64,000 bases of DNA, taken from CAWDVR01 sp044869805 (GTDB taxonomy: Bacteria; Acidobacteriota; Thermoanaerobaculia; Multivoradales; SZUA-115). How positions within the stretch are numbered: position 1 is the stretch's first letter; each line of letters starts with the position of its first letter. Position numbers and translations under genes: made by a program. Location of the stretch: assembly GCA_044869805.1 (NCBI GenBank), contig JBIOXV010000149.1, positions 62,001 through 126,000 of the forward strand, read 5' to 3'. The notes under the pieces are model-generated. The model searched no databases, had not been told where the DNA came from, and worked only from the letters and a program-made list of their open reading frames with translations. Shown here one piece after another: positions 9,606 to 17,019 of this stretch.

Positions 9606-10167
9606 GGCCTCGCCCCGCGGTGAGGAAGCGGAACAGCCAGGCGCGGGCGGCGCGCCAGCGACGGGTGACGGTGGGCGCCGAGATGCCCAGGGCCTCGCCG
9701 ATCTCCTCGGCCGACAGCCCGGCGAAGACCCGCAGCTCGACGACCCGCACCTGCTCCGGCGATTCCCTGGCCAGGCTCTCGAGCGCCTCGTCGAGCTCGA
9801 GCAGGTCCCCTGACGGCAGCGCCGGAGCCAGGCGGGCCTCTGCCAGCGGCACGGTTGGGGCGCCGGCACCGCGCTTCAGGTAACCCCGCGTCCGCGCGTG
9901 GTCGACCAGCACCCGCCGCATGGTGGTGGCGGCGATGGCGAAGAACTGGCCGCGGCTGCGGCACTCCACGCTGTGCTGCTGCACCAGCCGCAGGTAAGCC
10001 TCGTGAATGAGGGCCGAGGTTTCGAGTGTGTGATCGCTACGCTCGCGCCGCAGGTGGGCGTGGGCCAGGCGCCGCAGCGCGTCGTAGAGCAGGGGCATGG
10101 CGCGTGGCAGGGCATCGGCCTCGCCGCCGCTCCACCTAGCCAGGAGCTGAGATGCCTCGGAGCCCAT
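9583..10167 (-). CDS. ECF-type RNA polymerase sigma factor (TIGR02999-like)
   Basis: 194 aa with sigma region 2 (LIHEAYLRLVQQH ... RGQFFAIAATTMRRVLVDHART) and region 4 (EQVRVVELRVFAGLSAEEIGEALGISAPTVTRRW). The block VHEAYLRL ... MRRxLVDHAR is the hallmark of the TIGR02999 group common in Acidobacteriota and Planctomycetes, whose members sit beside Ser/Thr kinases rather than anti-sigma factors. The start is set at ATG 10167 because GGAGG lies 5 nt upstream; a TTG at 10179 is in frame but falls in that ribosome site. It shares a transcript with the downstream kinase, which may control it by phosphorylation (inference). Confidence 0.92.
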
Positions 10168-10285
10168 CCGGCCCTCCAATGCAAGGTGTCGCCGGCCAGG
10201 AAAAAGGTGGCATAGGCCGGCCCGGCCGGAGCTTGATCAGATCGGCCAGCGGTTGTCGCCATCAGGGAGAGGAAAGGAGATCCTG

Positions 10286-11839
10286 ATGACGAACGCAGCG
10301 AAGAAGAACCGACCGTGGCTCCGCATTTTCGGCATCGCGTTGGCTTTCGTGCTGGTGGCGGGCTCTGCCTCCGCCGGCCATCTGCTGGTCGCGGGCGGGG
10401 AGGAGGAGACGAAGGCGCTGTCCCTGTTCGAAACGAGCCCCGCCTACCGGGCCCTGGCGGAGAGCCCCGCGACCGCCGCGATCCGCTGGGTGCGCGCGAA
10501 CCCGGGCGAGGTGAGCCTCGACACCCACAGCCTCTCTCTCGCGCTCGGCGAGGGCCTCGACCTCACGCTGCGGCGGGTCGACTCCTATCTCACGGAGTCG
10601 GGCTCGCTAGTGTGGGCGGGCGTCGTGGTGCGCGCGGGCGCGAGAGGTGAGGACTTCGATCCGCTCGACACGCTGACCTTGGTCAAGAATGGCGAGCTGC
10701 TGACCGGCAACCTCCAGTACCAGGGCCAGTGGTGGCAAGTCCGGCCGGTCACAGGCGGGCAGCACGTGCTGGTGCTGGTGGACCGCAGCCGTCTGCCCCC
10801 GGACCATCCGGCCGACTACGACCGGCGCCCCAGGGTAGAGATGCCGGTCGGCCCGGGGACCTCCGACAAGGTGAACACGGTGATCACCGCGATGGTTCAC
10901 TACACGCCCGGGGCGGCTTCCGCCTCGGGCGACATCAATGGCCTGATCGACCTGGCCTTCGCCGAAGCGAATCAGAGCTACGCCAACAGCGGAGTCTCGA
11001 TCACCCTCCAACTGGTGAAGAAGGCACGGGTCACATACACCGAGAACAGCAGCTTCGACACCGACGTGGCCCGCTACCGTGGGACCGGCGACGGCTACAT
11101 GGACTACGTGCACACTCAGCGCAACCAGTACGGCGCCGACGTCGGCGTGCTGCTCACCACCAACCCGCAGTACTGCGGCCTGGCGTCGGGCATCGGCTCC
11201 ACGGCCGCCACCGCCTTCGCCGGCGTGCTGTGGTACTGCGCGACCGGCAACTACTCGTTCGCCCACGAGATCGGCCACCTCCAGTCGGCCCGCCACGACC
11301 CGGCGAACGACTCAACCAACACACCTTACCCCTACGGCCATGGCTACCAGTACAACGGCAGCCCTCCCTGGCGCACCATCATGGCTTACCCGCCGCCGGG
11401 CGGCAGCCCGCGGCTGAACTACTTCTCCAACCCCAACAACCTCTACAACGGGCTGCCGATGGGCACCGCCGCAACCCACGACAACACGCGGGTGCTCAAC
11501 AACACCCGGGCCACCATCGCCGGCTTCAAGACGGCGCCGAGCTGCGTGCCGGACGGCGGCTTCGACGACACCCTGTACCAGACGAGCTGCTGCAGCGGCT
11601 ACGCGGTCGGCGGCTCGACCTACTGCACCGACCCGGCCGACTGGTACGACGATTGGACGAGCTGCAAGCACATCTGCGGCACCGCCCCGGCGGGCGGCTG
11701 CATCATCTCCGGGGGCGTGGACGACACCCTTTCCCGCACCAACTGCTGCAGCGGCGCCGCGGTGCCGGGCAGCACCTTCTGCAACGACCCCGCGGACTAC
11801 GGCGACGACTGGACCACCTGTGCCCAGATCTGCCAGTGA
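10286..11839 (+). CDS. Secreted metzincin-like metalloprotease with two Cys-rich C-terminal repeats
   Basis: 517 aa with a signal peptide (IFGIALAFVLVAGSASA), a pro-region to about residue 190, and a reprolysin-like catalytic domain. The zinc site HEIGHLQSARHD spans 327-338: HExxH plus the distal His337. The usual glycine of HExxHxxGxxH is serine. A Met-turn IMAY follows at about 365-368. The C-terminus (420-517) has two six-Cys repeats of the same kind as in the divergent kinase ectodomain. AAGGAG lies 6 nt before ATG 10286. It is divergent from the sigma/kinase pair across about 118 bp and followed after 18 bp by a small Cys-rich secreted peptide, probably in one operon. The substrate is unknown. 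Confidence 0.88.
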   Translation: MTNAAKKNRPWLRIFGIALAFVLVAGSASAGHLLVAGGEEETKALSLFETSPAYRALAESPATAAIRWVRANPGEVSLDTHSLSLALGEGLDLTLRRVDSYLTESGSLVWAGVVVRAGARGEDFDPLDTLTLVKNGELLTGNLQYQGQWWQVRPVTGGQHVLVLVDRSRLPPDHPADYDRRPRVEMPVGPGTSDKVNTVITAMVHYTPGAASASGDINGLIDLAFAEANQSYANSGVSITLQLVKKARVTYTENSSFDTDVARYRGTGDGYMDYVHTQRNQYGADVGVLLTTNPQYCGLASGIGSTAATAFAGVLWYCATGNYSFAHEIGHLQSARHDPANDSTNTPYPYGHGYQYNGSPPWRTIMAYPPPGGSPRLNYFSNPNNLYNGLPMGTAATHDNTRVLNNTRATIAGFKTAPSCVPDGGFDDTLYQTSCCSGYAVGGSTYCTDPADWYDDWTSCKHICGTAPAGGCIISGGVDDTLSRTNCCSGAAVPGSTFCNDPADYGDDWTTCAQICQ

Positions 11840-11857
11840 CGCGGAAGGAGGCTGACC

Positions 11858-12178
11858 ATGGTCCGAGAACTGGCCTTGCTCTTCGCCCTGGCGCTTGTAA
11901 CCGGTGCGAGCGGCTTCGCTGAGGAAACGACGTCGGCCGTGCCGGCCGCGGCTCCGGCGCTCTCGGCCGACGCCTCGGCGTCGGCTGCGGGCGAGGCCGT
12001 CGCGCTCTCCCTCTCCGCGATCCTCGGCTCCGGCAGTAGCTGGGTCTGCGAGCCGGTCTGCGGCACGTACTACGCGGCCTGCGCCGAGGACTGCACCGAA
12101 GAGGGTTGCTACTCGCGCGGCTGCGGCTACCCGAACGGCTGGAGCCAGGGCACCTGTAGCTGCAGCTACTGCTTCTAG
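11858..12178 (+). CDS. Small secreted cysteine-rich peptide
   Basis: 106 aa: a signal peptide (LALLFALALVTGASGFA), an Ala/Ser-rich low-complexity linker to about residue 60, and a C-terminal core of about 45 residues with nine cysteines (WVCEPVCGTYYAACAEDC ... GTCSCSYCF). GGAGG precedes the ATG (AAGGAGGCTGACC). The 18-bp gap to the metzincin gene indicates cotranscription. The signal/linker/Cys-core plan resembles secreted disulphide-rich effectors or precursor peptides, and the neighbouring protease could process it. No modification enzyme is nearby, so a RiPP is not claimed. No family recognised. Confidence 0.7.
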   Translation: MVRELALLFALALVTGASGFAEETTSAVPAAAPALSADASASAAGEAVALSLSAILGSGSSWVCEPVCGTYYAACAEDCTEEGCYSRGCGYPNGWSQGTCSCSYCF

Positions 12179-12205
12179 CGGCGGTTGATTCTCCGCGCGC
12201 CGGCC

Positions 12206-12229
12206 CCGTAGGGCGGCTCCGCCCTGCGG
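12206..12229. repeat. Palindromic hairpin after metzincin/peptide operon
   Basis: CCGTAGGGCGG-CT-CCGCCCTGCGG gives an 11-bp stem with one G-T wobble, 28 bp beyond the stop of the Cys-rich peptide. It may terminate that transcript or be a REP-like element; it shares the CCGTAGGG core with the palindrome at 43293-43325. No T-run follows. Confidence 0.45.
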
Positions 12230-12307
12230 AGCCGGCGCCTCGAGCTCGTTGGGGCCTGCCCAGGATCCCGCGGGGAAGCCGGTCCGTAACGGGTAGGATC
12301 GAGGGTC

Positions 12308-13270
12308 ATGACCTCCCTCTGGACCCGCGCCGGCCTCTCCTGGAGGGAGCTCGCGCGGCGCATCGGGCGGGAGATCCTCGCCGACGAGGTATTCAGCCGC
12401 TCGGCCGAGCTCGCCTACTACTTCCTGTTCTCGCTGTTTCCGCTGCTGCTCTTCCTGACCTCGCTCTTCGGCCACGTGATGGGCGAACGGGCGGACCTGC
12501 GCCAGCAGCTCTTCGAGTACCTGCAGGCGGTGGTCCCCAGCCAGGGCAGCTTCCAATTGGTGCAGGACACGCTGCAACAGATCATCGACGAGCGCGGGCT
12601 GCACTTCTCGCTCGGCCTGCTGTTCTCGCTGTGGGGCTCCTCGCAGGGAGTCCTCGCCGTGGGCCGGGTGCTGGACAAGGCCTACGACGTCGAGAAGCGC
12701 CGCGGCTTCTTCCATGCCCACCTGGTGGGATTAGGCCTCACGGTCGCCTTCGCCGCGCTGATGCTGATCGGCCTGGTGCTGCTGTTCTACGGGCACGCGA
12801 TCGTCGAGTCGCTCGCCGGGCGCGGCGTGCTCGGGCGCTTCCTGACCCGTACCTGGTCGCTGGTGCAGTGGCCGGTGGTGATCGGCTTCCTGGTCGCCAG
12901 CTTCGAGCTGCTCTACAACTTCGCGCCGGGGAACTTCGCGCACGAAGGCAGGAAGCGCCGGCCCTTCCAGCTCAACTCGCCAGGCTCGGTCGTGGGGGTC
13001 GGCGTGTGGCTCGCCGCGTCCTTCGGCCTGCGTGTCTATCTCAGCCGCTTCACCCTCTATAGCTGGGCCTACGGCACGCTCGAGGCGTTCATCCTGCTGG
13101 TGCTGTGGTTCTACATCACCGGCTTCTCGATCGTCATCGGCGGGCAGGTCAACGCCCAGATCCTCCAGGCCCTGGCGGAGGCGAAGGAGCGACGGAAGCA
13201 GGAGCCGCCGCCCGAACCACGAAGCGCAGAGGGCCTCCCGGAGCCACCGAATCGAACGGATAGCACGTGA
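12308..13270 (+). CDS. YihY/BrkB family inner-membrane protein
   Basis: 320 aa with about six membrane segments in the YihY (formerly tRNA-processing RNase BN) pattern: ELAYYFLFSLFPLLLFLTS, LFSLWGSSQGVLAVGRVLDKAY, a Gly/Pro-rich cytoplasmic loop (YNFAPGNF), and a C-terminal WAYGTLEAFILLVLWFYITG followed by GGQVNAQI. The family is widespread, probably a transporter or envelope factor, with no settled function. The tail is charged and Pro-rich. ATG 12308 follows GAGGG closely. Its last 122 bp overlap the 3' end of the convergent sortase gene; both frames look genuine there because each has conserved residues near the overlap. Confidence 0.92.
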   Translation: MTSLWTRAGLSWRELARRIGREILADEVFSRSAELAYYFLFSLFPLLLFLTSLFGHVMGERADLRQQLFEYLQAVVPSQGSFQLVQDTLQQIIDERGLHFSLGLLFSLWGSSQGVLAVGRVLDKAYDVEKRRGFFHAHLVGLGLTVAFAALMLIGLVLLFYGHAIVESLAGRGVLGRFLTRTWSLVQWPVVIGFLVASFELLYNFAPGNFAHEGRKRRPFQLNSPGSVVGVGVWLAASFGLRVYLSRFTLYSWAYGTLEAFILLVLWFYITGFSIVIGGQVNAQILQALAEAKERRKQEPPPEPRSAEGLPEPPNRTDST

Positions 13271-14012
13271 CGAGAGTCAGCACCGGCCCGGTCGTGGGAG
13301 CGAGGGGCCGGCGATCGCGGTAGTCCACCACCTCGCTGCCCTCGACCCGGTAGCGGCGGGTGCCGCCGCCGGCGATCTCGAGCTCGATCTCGTCGCCCTC
13401 GGCGAGCTCACGCAGGAAGCGGAAGTGAGTGTCGCGGTGGCCGGCGAGCACGACATTGCCGGCGAAGCCGGCCATCATCGAATCGCCGGCGAAGCCGGCC
13501 GCTGACGAATAGCCGGCACCAGCCGCTGACGAATCGCCGGCACCGGCCGCTGACGAATCGCCGGCAGTGCCGTCCTGGATCAGCGTCGGGCCGAACGCCA
13601 TGGCTTCGCCGCTGCCGCCGGCGAGCACGATGGTGTCGACCTCGAGCCGCGGCACTCGCAGGCGAGCCACCGGCCAGGTGTCGGCCCAGGGCCAGGGTTT
13701 GACCGCGGCGGGGTCGCCGCTCGCCGTGCCAGCAGCTTGGGTGGCCTCCCAGGCCCGCGCCAACAGCACCTGCGCGAGCTGGGCCTTGGCGATGATCCAG
13801 GCGCCCCTGCCCAGAAACAGCACGCTGCCGGCGACCAGCGCCAGGGCCATGGCGCCGACGACCTTGCCACCCCAGATCTCGCCGCGGCCGAGGCGGATCG
13901 CGGCCCCGGTCCCGTCGCCGCGAGTGCTGGAAGGCGGCGCGATCTCTTCCGCCCCCTTGCCCCGCGAAGCGGAGAGAGGGCTGGGGTGAGGGGCGCTCGT
14001 CGAAGCGTTCAC
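13149..14012 (-). CDS. Class GN-type (Gram-negative) sortase with repeat insertion
   Basis: 287-aa transpeptidase predicted to cleave an LPxxG-type signal and anchor the substrate. An N-terminal membrane segment (about 50-68) is followed by the sortase barrel: catalytic His192 in LAGHRDTHFRF, Cys250 in LVTCYPFD and Arg near 263-267 (LRFVVRA). Just before the His, residues about 148-183 are a low-complexity Ser/Ala/Gly expansion coded by 24-bp DNA repeats, not typical of the family. GTG 14012 overlaps the TGA of the upstream substrate gene (GTGA), so translation is coupled. The 3' end overlaps convergent yihY by 122 bp. The gene sits in the known arrangement of dedicated sortase loci with target and two-component regulator. 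Confidence 0.92.
   Translation of the reverse strand: MNASTSAPHPSPLSASRGKGAEEIAPPSSTRGDGTGAAIRLGRGEIWGGKVVGAMALALVAGSVLFLGRGAWIIAKAQLAQVLLARAWEATQAAGTASGDPAAVKPWPWADTWPVARLRVPRLEVDTIVLAGGSGEAMAFGPTLIQDGTAGDSSAAGAGDSSAAGAGYSSAAGFAGDSMMAGFAGNVVLAGHRDTHFRFLRELAEGDEIELEIAGGGTRRYRVEGSEVVDYRDRRPLAPTTGPVLTLVTCYPFDSVAPGGPLRFVVRAAAPASVAPSPPPGPGGSGR
13471..13569. repeat. 24-bp in-frame tandem repeats inside the sortase gene
   Basis: Three near-identical 24-bp units lie at 13498-13521, 13522-13545 and 13546-13569 (core GCCGCTGACGAATCGCCGGC), with a related diverged unit at 13471-13494. On the minus strand each codes for a GAGDSSAA-like octapeptide. There are no spacers, so this is not a CRISPR. The unit length keeps the frame and should permit length change by slippage. 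Confidence 0.85.
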
Positions 14013-16117
14013 GACGCGGCCCTGCGCCAGGCGAGGAGCCCCAGCCCGAGCAGCACGACGCCGATCAACAAGTGCATCCGCGCCGCCGTACCGCCCTGTG
14101 GCAGCACGCCCTCGGCGAAGCCCACCTCCCAGCCCGCCGGCACGTTGACCGGGATGAGCTGCATGTGGTTCGGCTCGCCGGTGGGAGCGGTCGGCGTTGT
14201 ATCCACCGCCACCAGGCTGGTGGCCTCGGTCACCAGGCCGTGCGCCAGGCCCACCTCGACGATCACGGCGCGCAGGCTCTGCTCGTCGCCGCCCGTGAGG
14301 CGCTGGTCGGTGAGCGCGGCTACCTTGCGCCGTGCCCACAGCTTGTCGAGGCCCCCTCTCCTGTCGAGACCCGCGGGCGCGGCGATCCCCAGCGGATCGA
14401 GGCGCACCTCCCACGGCCGGCTGGCACGGCCGGAGGCGTCGAGGGTGCGGCCGGAGAGGGTGAGCGGGCCGCCGGCCGAGCCCAGCTTCGCGGCCAGCAC
14501 CACCGGCTCGCCGAGGTAGAGGTCGGGGATGCGCTGCGGGTAGGCCTCGGCGCCCGAGCCGTTCCAGGTGACGGCGAGATCGGTGAGCACCGGGCTCGCC
14601 AGCCGGGTGAACAGCGCGGCCATCTTCTCGGCTACCTCGCCGGGGTCGCCGATGTAGGTGAAGGTGCCGCGGCCGAGCTCGGCGGCCTTGGTCATGAAGA
14701 AGGCGTTCGGCGCCGAGCCGATGCCCACCGTGAACAGCCGGCTGCCGCCGAGCTTGGCGGCGATCAGGGCGAAGAGCTGCTCTTCATTGTCGACCTGGCC
14801 GTCGGTGATGAAGATCACCTGCCGCAGCGGGCTGCCGCTCGATTCGCCGGGCCCGTCGAGCGCCGCCTCGAGCGCCGGGAGCATCTCCGTGCCGCCGTCG
14901 GCGTCGAGAGCATCGACCCAGCGCCGAGCTTGTCGAAGCGCCTCCGGGGTGGCCGCCACGCTGGCCGGGAAGAGCCGGCGGGTGAGCGAGTCGAACTCGA
15001 TCACGTTGAAGGAGTCGTGCGGCGCGAGGCGGGCGAGCGCCAGGTCGAGGGCCGCCCTGGCCTCGCGCATCGAGGCGCCGGCCATCGAGCCCGAGGTGTC
15101 GATCACGAACACCACCTCGCGCGGCAGGTCGAAGCGCGTGCCCGCGGCCGTGGCCGGCGGCATCATCAGCAGCAGGGCGTAGGTCTCGCCGTCGCGCTCC
15201 TCGGTGAACAGGGCCCCGGCCGGCGCCGCTCCTGCGGCGGGCTCCCATTCCAGCACGAAGTCGCGGTCCGCGGGCACCACGCCGCTCGCCAGCTCGACCT
15301 CGTAGCGCGAGGGGTCGAGGCGCCGGGTGGTGAGCTGGTGCGAGGGGCTCTCCACCCGCGCCAGGGGGAAGCCGGCCGCGAGGTCGACGCGCAGGCTGAC
15401 GGCGTTGATCGGCCGCGAGCTGCGCGGCGGCTCGGGGACCGGGGGCGCGGTGGGAGTGGGCGGCGCGGCGTGGTAGCGCGGCGCGGCGACCAGCGGGAAG
15501 CGCAGTGAGAAGCGAGGGCGCCGCGTTGCGCCGCCCTCGCAGCGCAGCTCCTGCTGGTACTGGATCTCGACCTCGACCACCTCGCCCGGGCCGAGGTTGG
15601 CGACCGCGGTGGTGAAGAGGTTGGGCCGTTGCTGCTCGAGAAGCGCCGCCTTCTTGCCATCGGCCTTGGCCTCGTCGTAGGTGCGCCGCGCCTCCTCCCG
15701 TTCCCGAATCTGGCCTTCGATCACGCGCTCGCCGACCACCATTTTCAAGCCGTCGACAGCCGCGTTCTCCGGCAGCGGGAAGGCGTAGACCCCTTCGACC
15801 CAGAAGGAGGTCTCGTTGAGGAAGCGTTGGGTGACGGTGGTGCGGGCCACCGGCCCGGTGACCCGGATGGCGACGTCGGTGTCGAGGGTCGGCGCCCGCA
15901 GGTAGACCCCGGCGACGCTGGTCTTGAGCAGGAGAGCGCCGCGCTGCACGTCGGAGAGGCGGAAGAGCTCCGGCGAGCCGTCGGAGCCGCCTTCCGGGCC
16001 GCCCTCCGAGCCGCCTTCCGGGCCAATATCCTGGCCGAAGGCGGGGGCAGGGAAGACGGCGGCGAGGATCAGGAACGAGGCGAGCCGCGAGAGCGGGAAG
16101 GCGCGCGGGTTTCTCAT
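14009..16117 (-). CDS. VIT/vWA-domain sortase target protein
   Basis: 702 aa, secreted (signal SFLILAAVFPAPAFG). A VIT domain follows (DVAIRVTGPVARTTVTQRF ... YAFPLPENAAVDGLKM), then a von Willebrand A domain with the MIDAS motif DTSGSMAG and conserved FITDGQVDNEE. The C-terminus is a sorting signal: LPQGG, a hydrophobic stretch (MHLLIGVVLLGLGLLAW) and RR. This matches the 'marine proteobacterial sortase target' family, whose single gene is paired with a dedicated sortase. A short (EGG/DGS)n acidic repeat follows the signal peptide (about 29-43). ATG 16117 is used although its ribosome site is weak. The 31-bp box at 16163 lies in its promoter region. Confidence 0.92.
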   Translation of the reverse strand: MRNPRAFPLSRLASFLILAAVFPAPAFGQDIGPEGGSEGGPEGGSDGSPELFRLSDVQRGALLLKTSVAGVYLRAPTLDTDVAIRVTGPVARTTVTQRFLNETSFWVEGVYAFPLPENAAVDGLKMVVGERVIEGQIREREEARRTYDEAKADGKKAALLEQQRPNLFTTAVANLGPGEVVEVEIQYQQELRCEGGATRRPRFSLRFPLVAAPRYHAAPPTPTAPPVPEPPRSSRPINAVSLRVDLAAGFPLARVESPSHQLTTRRLDPSRYEVELASGVVPADRDFVLEWEPAAGAAPAGALFTEERDGETYALLLMMPPATAAGTRFDLPREVVFVIDTSGSMAGASMREARAALDLALARLAPHDSFNVIEFDSLTRRLFPASVAATPEALRQARRWVDALDADGGTEMLPALEAALDGPGESSGSPLRQVIFITDGQVDNEEQLFALIAAKLGGSRLFTVGIGSAPNAFFMTKAAELGRGTFTYIGDPGEVAEKMAALFTRLASPVLTDLAVTWNGSGAEAYPQRIPDLYLGEPVVLAAKLGSAGGPLTLSGRTLDASGRASRPWEVRLDPLGIAAPAGLDRRGGLDKLWARRKVAALTDQRLTGGDEQSLRAVIVEVGLAHGLVTEATSLVAVDTTPTAPTGEPNHMQLIPVNVPAGWEVGFAEGVLPQGGTAARMHLLIGVVLLGLGLLAWRRAAS

Positions 16118-16162
16118 GCTGCCTATCCCAGCGCCGGCCTGTGCAACGCCCGGGGCGGGCGC

Positions 16163-16193
16163 AGGGAAAGGTGGTGGCGAAATGTGGCGCCGG
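16163..16193 (-). promoter_or_regulatory. 31-bp box upstream of the sortase operon, shared with creD
   Basis: This stretch is identical to 20131-20161 in 25 of 31 positions without gaps, and both lie 46-104 bp upstream of a minus-strand start codon. The minus-strand core is GCGCCACATTYC, then two TTTC-type half-repeats 13 bp apart in this copy. It also lies upstream of the divergent response regulator (start 16252), so it could be an autoregulated OmpR-class operator. Confidence 0.55.
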
Positions 16194-16251
16194 CAAGGCA
16201 GTTGAACGAGCCCTCTTCCGGCGGGATCGCGCCTTGAGTAGATTTGGCAGC

Positions 16252-17019
16252 ATGAAATCAAGACCGCAAGGGTCGAAGCCGGCCACCGCCGCCGGCTCCG
16301 CTCCCGCCATCGCCCCGCTCGCGGTGCGCGTCGCCCTGGTCGACGACGAGCCGAGCATCCTCGAGACCGTGGGCTTCGCGCTCCGCCGTGAGGGCTATCA
16401 GGTCGACACCTACCCCGACGGGCTCTCCGCCTGGCAGGCGTTCGAGGAGGACCTGCCGGATCTCGCCGTGCTCGACATCCTGATGCCCAGGATGGACGGC
16501 CTCGAGCTCTGCCGCCGCCTGCGCGGCGTCTCGGAGAGCGTGCCGATCCTGTTCCTGACCTCCAAGGACGAGGAGTTCGACCGCGTGCTGGGCCTCGAGA
16601 TGGGGGCCGACGACTACCTCGTCAAGCCGTTCTCGATGCGCGAGCTGGTGGCGCGCGTCAAAGTGCTGCTGCGGCGCCTGGCGCTGGCCCAGAACCAGGG
16701 CCGGGTGGATGAGGAAGAGCTGCTCGCGGTGGGCCCGCTGGAGCTCGACCTCGCCCGTCACCAGGCGACCTGGGACGGCCGGCCGATCCCGCTCACGGTG
16801 CGCGAGTTCCGGCTGCTGCTGGCGCTCGCCCGCCACCCCGGGCACGTCAAGACGCGGGAGCAGCTCCTCGAAGAGGGCTACCCGCACGATACCTACCTCG
16901 CCGAGCGCACCATCGACAGCCACATCAAGCGCCTGCGACGCAAGTTCGCCGAGGTGGCGCCCGAGTTCGACGGCATCGAAACCGTCTACGGCCTCGGCTA
17001 CCGGTACCGTTTCGAGTGA
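16252..17019 (+). CDS. OmpR-family response regulator (ChvI-like)
   Basis: 255 aa. The receiver domain has the acidic pair DDE near 31-33, phosphoacceptor Asp75 (AVLDILMPR) and Lys in DDYLVKPFSM. A winged-helix DNA-binding domain follows (PLTVREFRLLLALARHPGHV ... ERTIDSHIKRLRRKF ... VYGLGYRY). It is closest by eye to ChvI-type regulators, and two-component pairs of this sort accompany dedicated sortase systems (PdsR/PdsS). An N-terminal Ala/Pro extension of about 25 aa precedes the receiver. Its TGA overlaps the GTG of the kinase gene. It probably controls the divergent target/sortase operon and perhaps creD (inference from the shared box). Confidence 0.92.
   Translation: MKSRPQGSKPATAAGSAPAIAPLAVRVALVDDEPSILETVGFALRREGYQVDTYPDGLSAWQAFEEDLPDLAVLDILMPRMDGLELCRRLRGVSESVPILFLTSKDEEFDRVLGLEMGADDYLVKPFSMRELVARVKVLLRRLALAQNQGRVDEEELLAVGPLELDLARHQATWDGRPIPLTVREFRLLLALARHPGHVKTREQLLEEGYPHDTYLAERTIDSHIKRLRRKFAEVAPEFDGIETVYGLGYRYRFE

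Noticed and set aside
10180..10285. GGAAAAAGGTGGCAT in the sigma/protease gap as a third copy of the 31-bp box
   Set aside because: It matches only a short part and needs gaps; not comparable to the 25/31 ungapped match of the other two.
11858..12178. RiPP precursor
   Set aside because: The Cys-rich core and leader-like linker fit, but no radical SAM, LanM, YcaO or transporter gene is nearby and a Sec signal peptide is present.
13471..13569. Short direct repeats that might be a CRISPR
   Set aside because: The 24-bp units abut without spacers and lie in frame inside the sortase gene; no cas genes are present.
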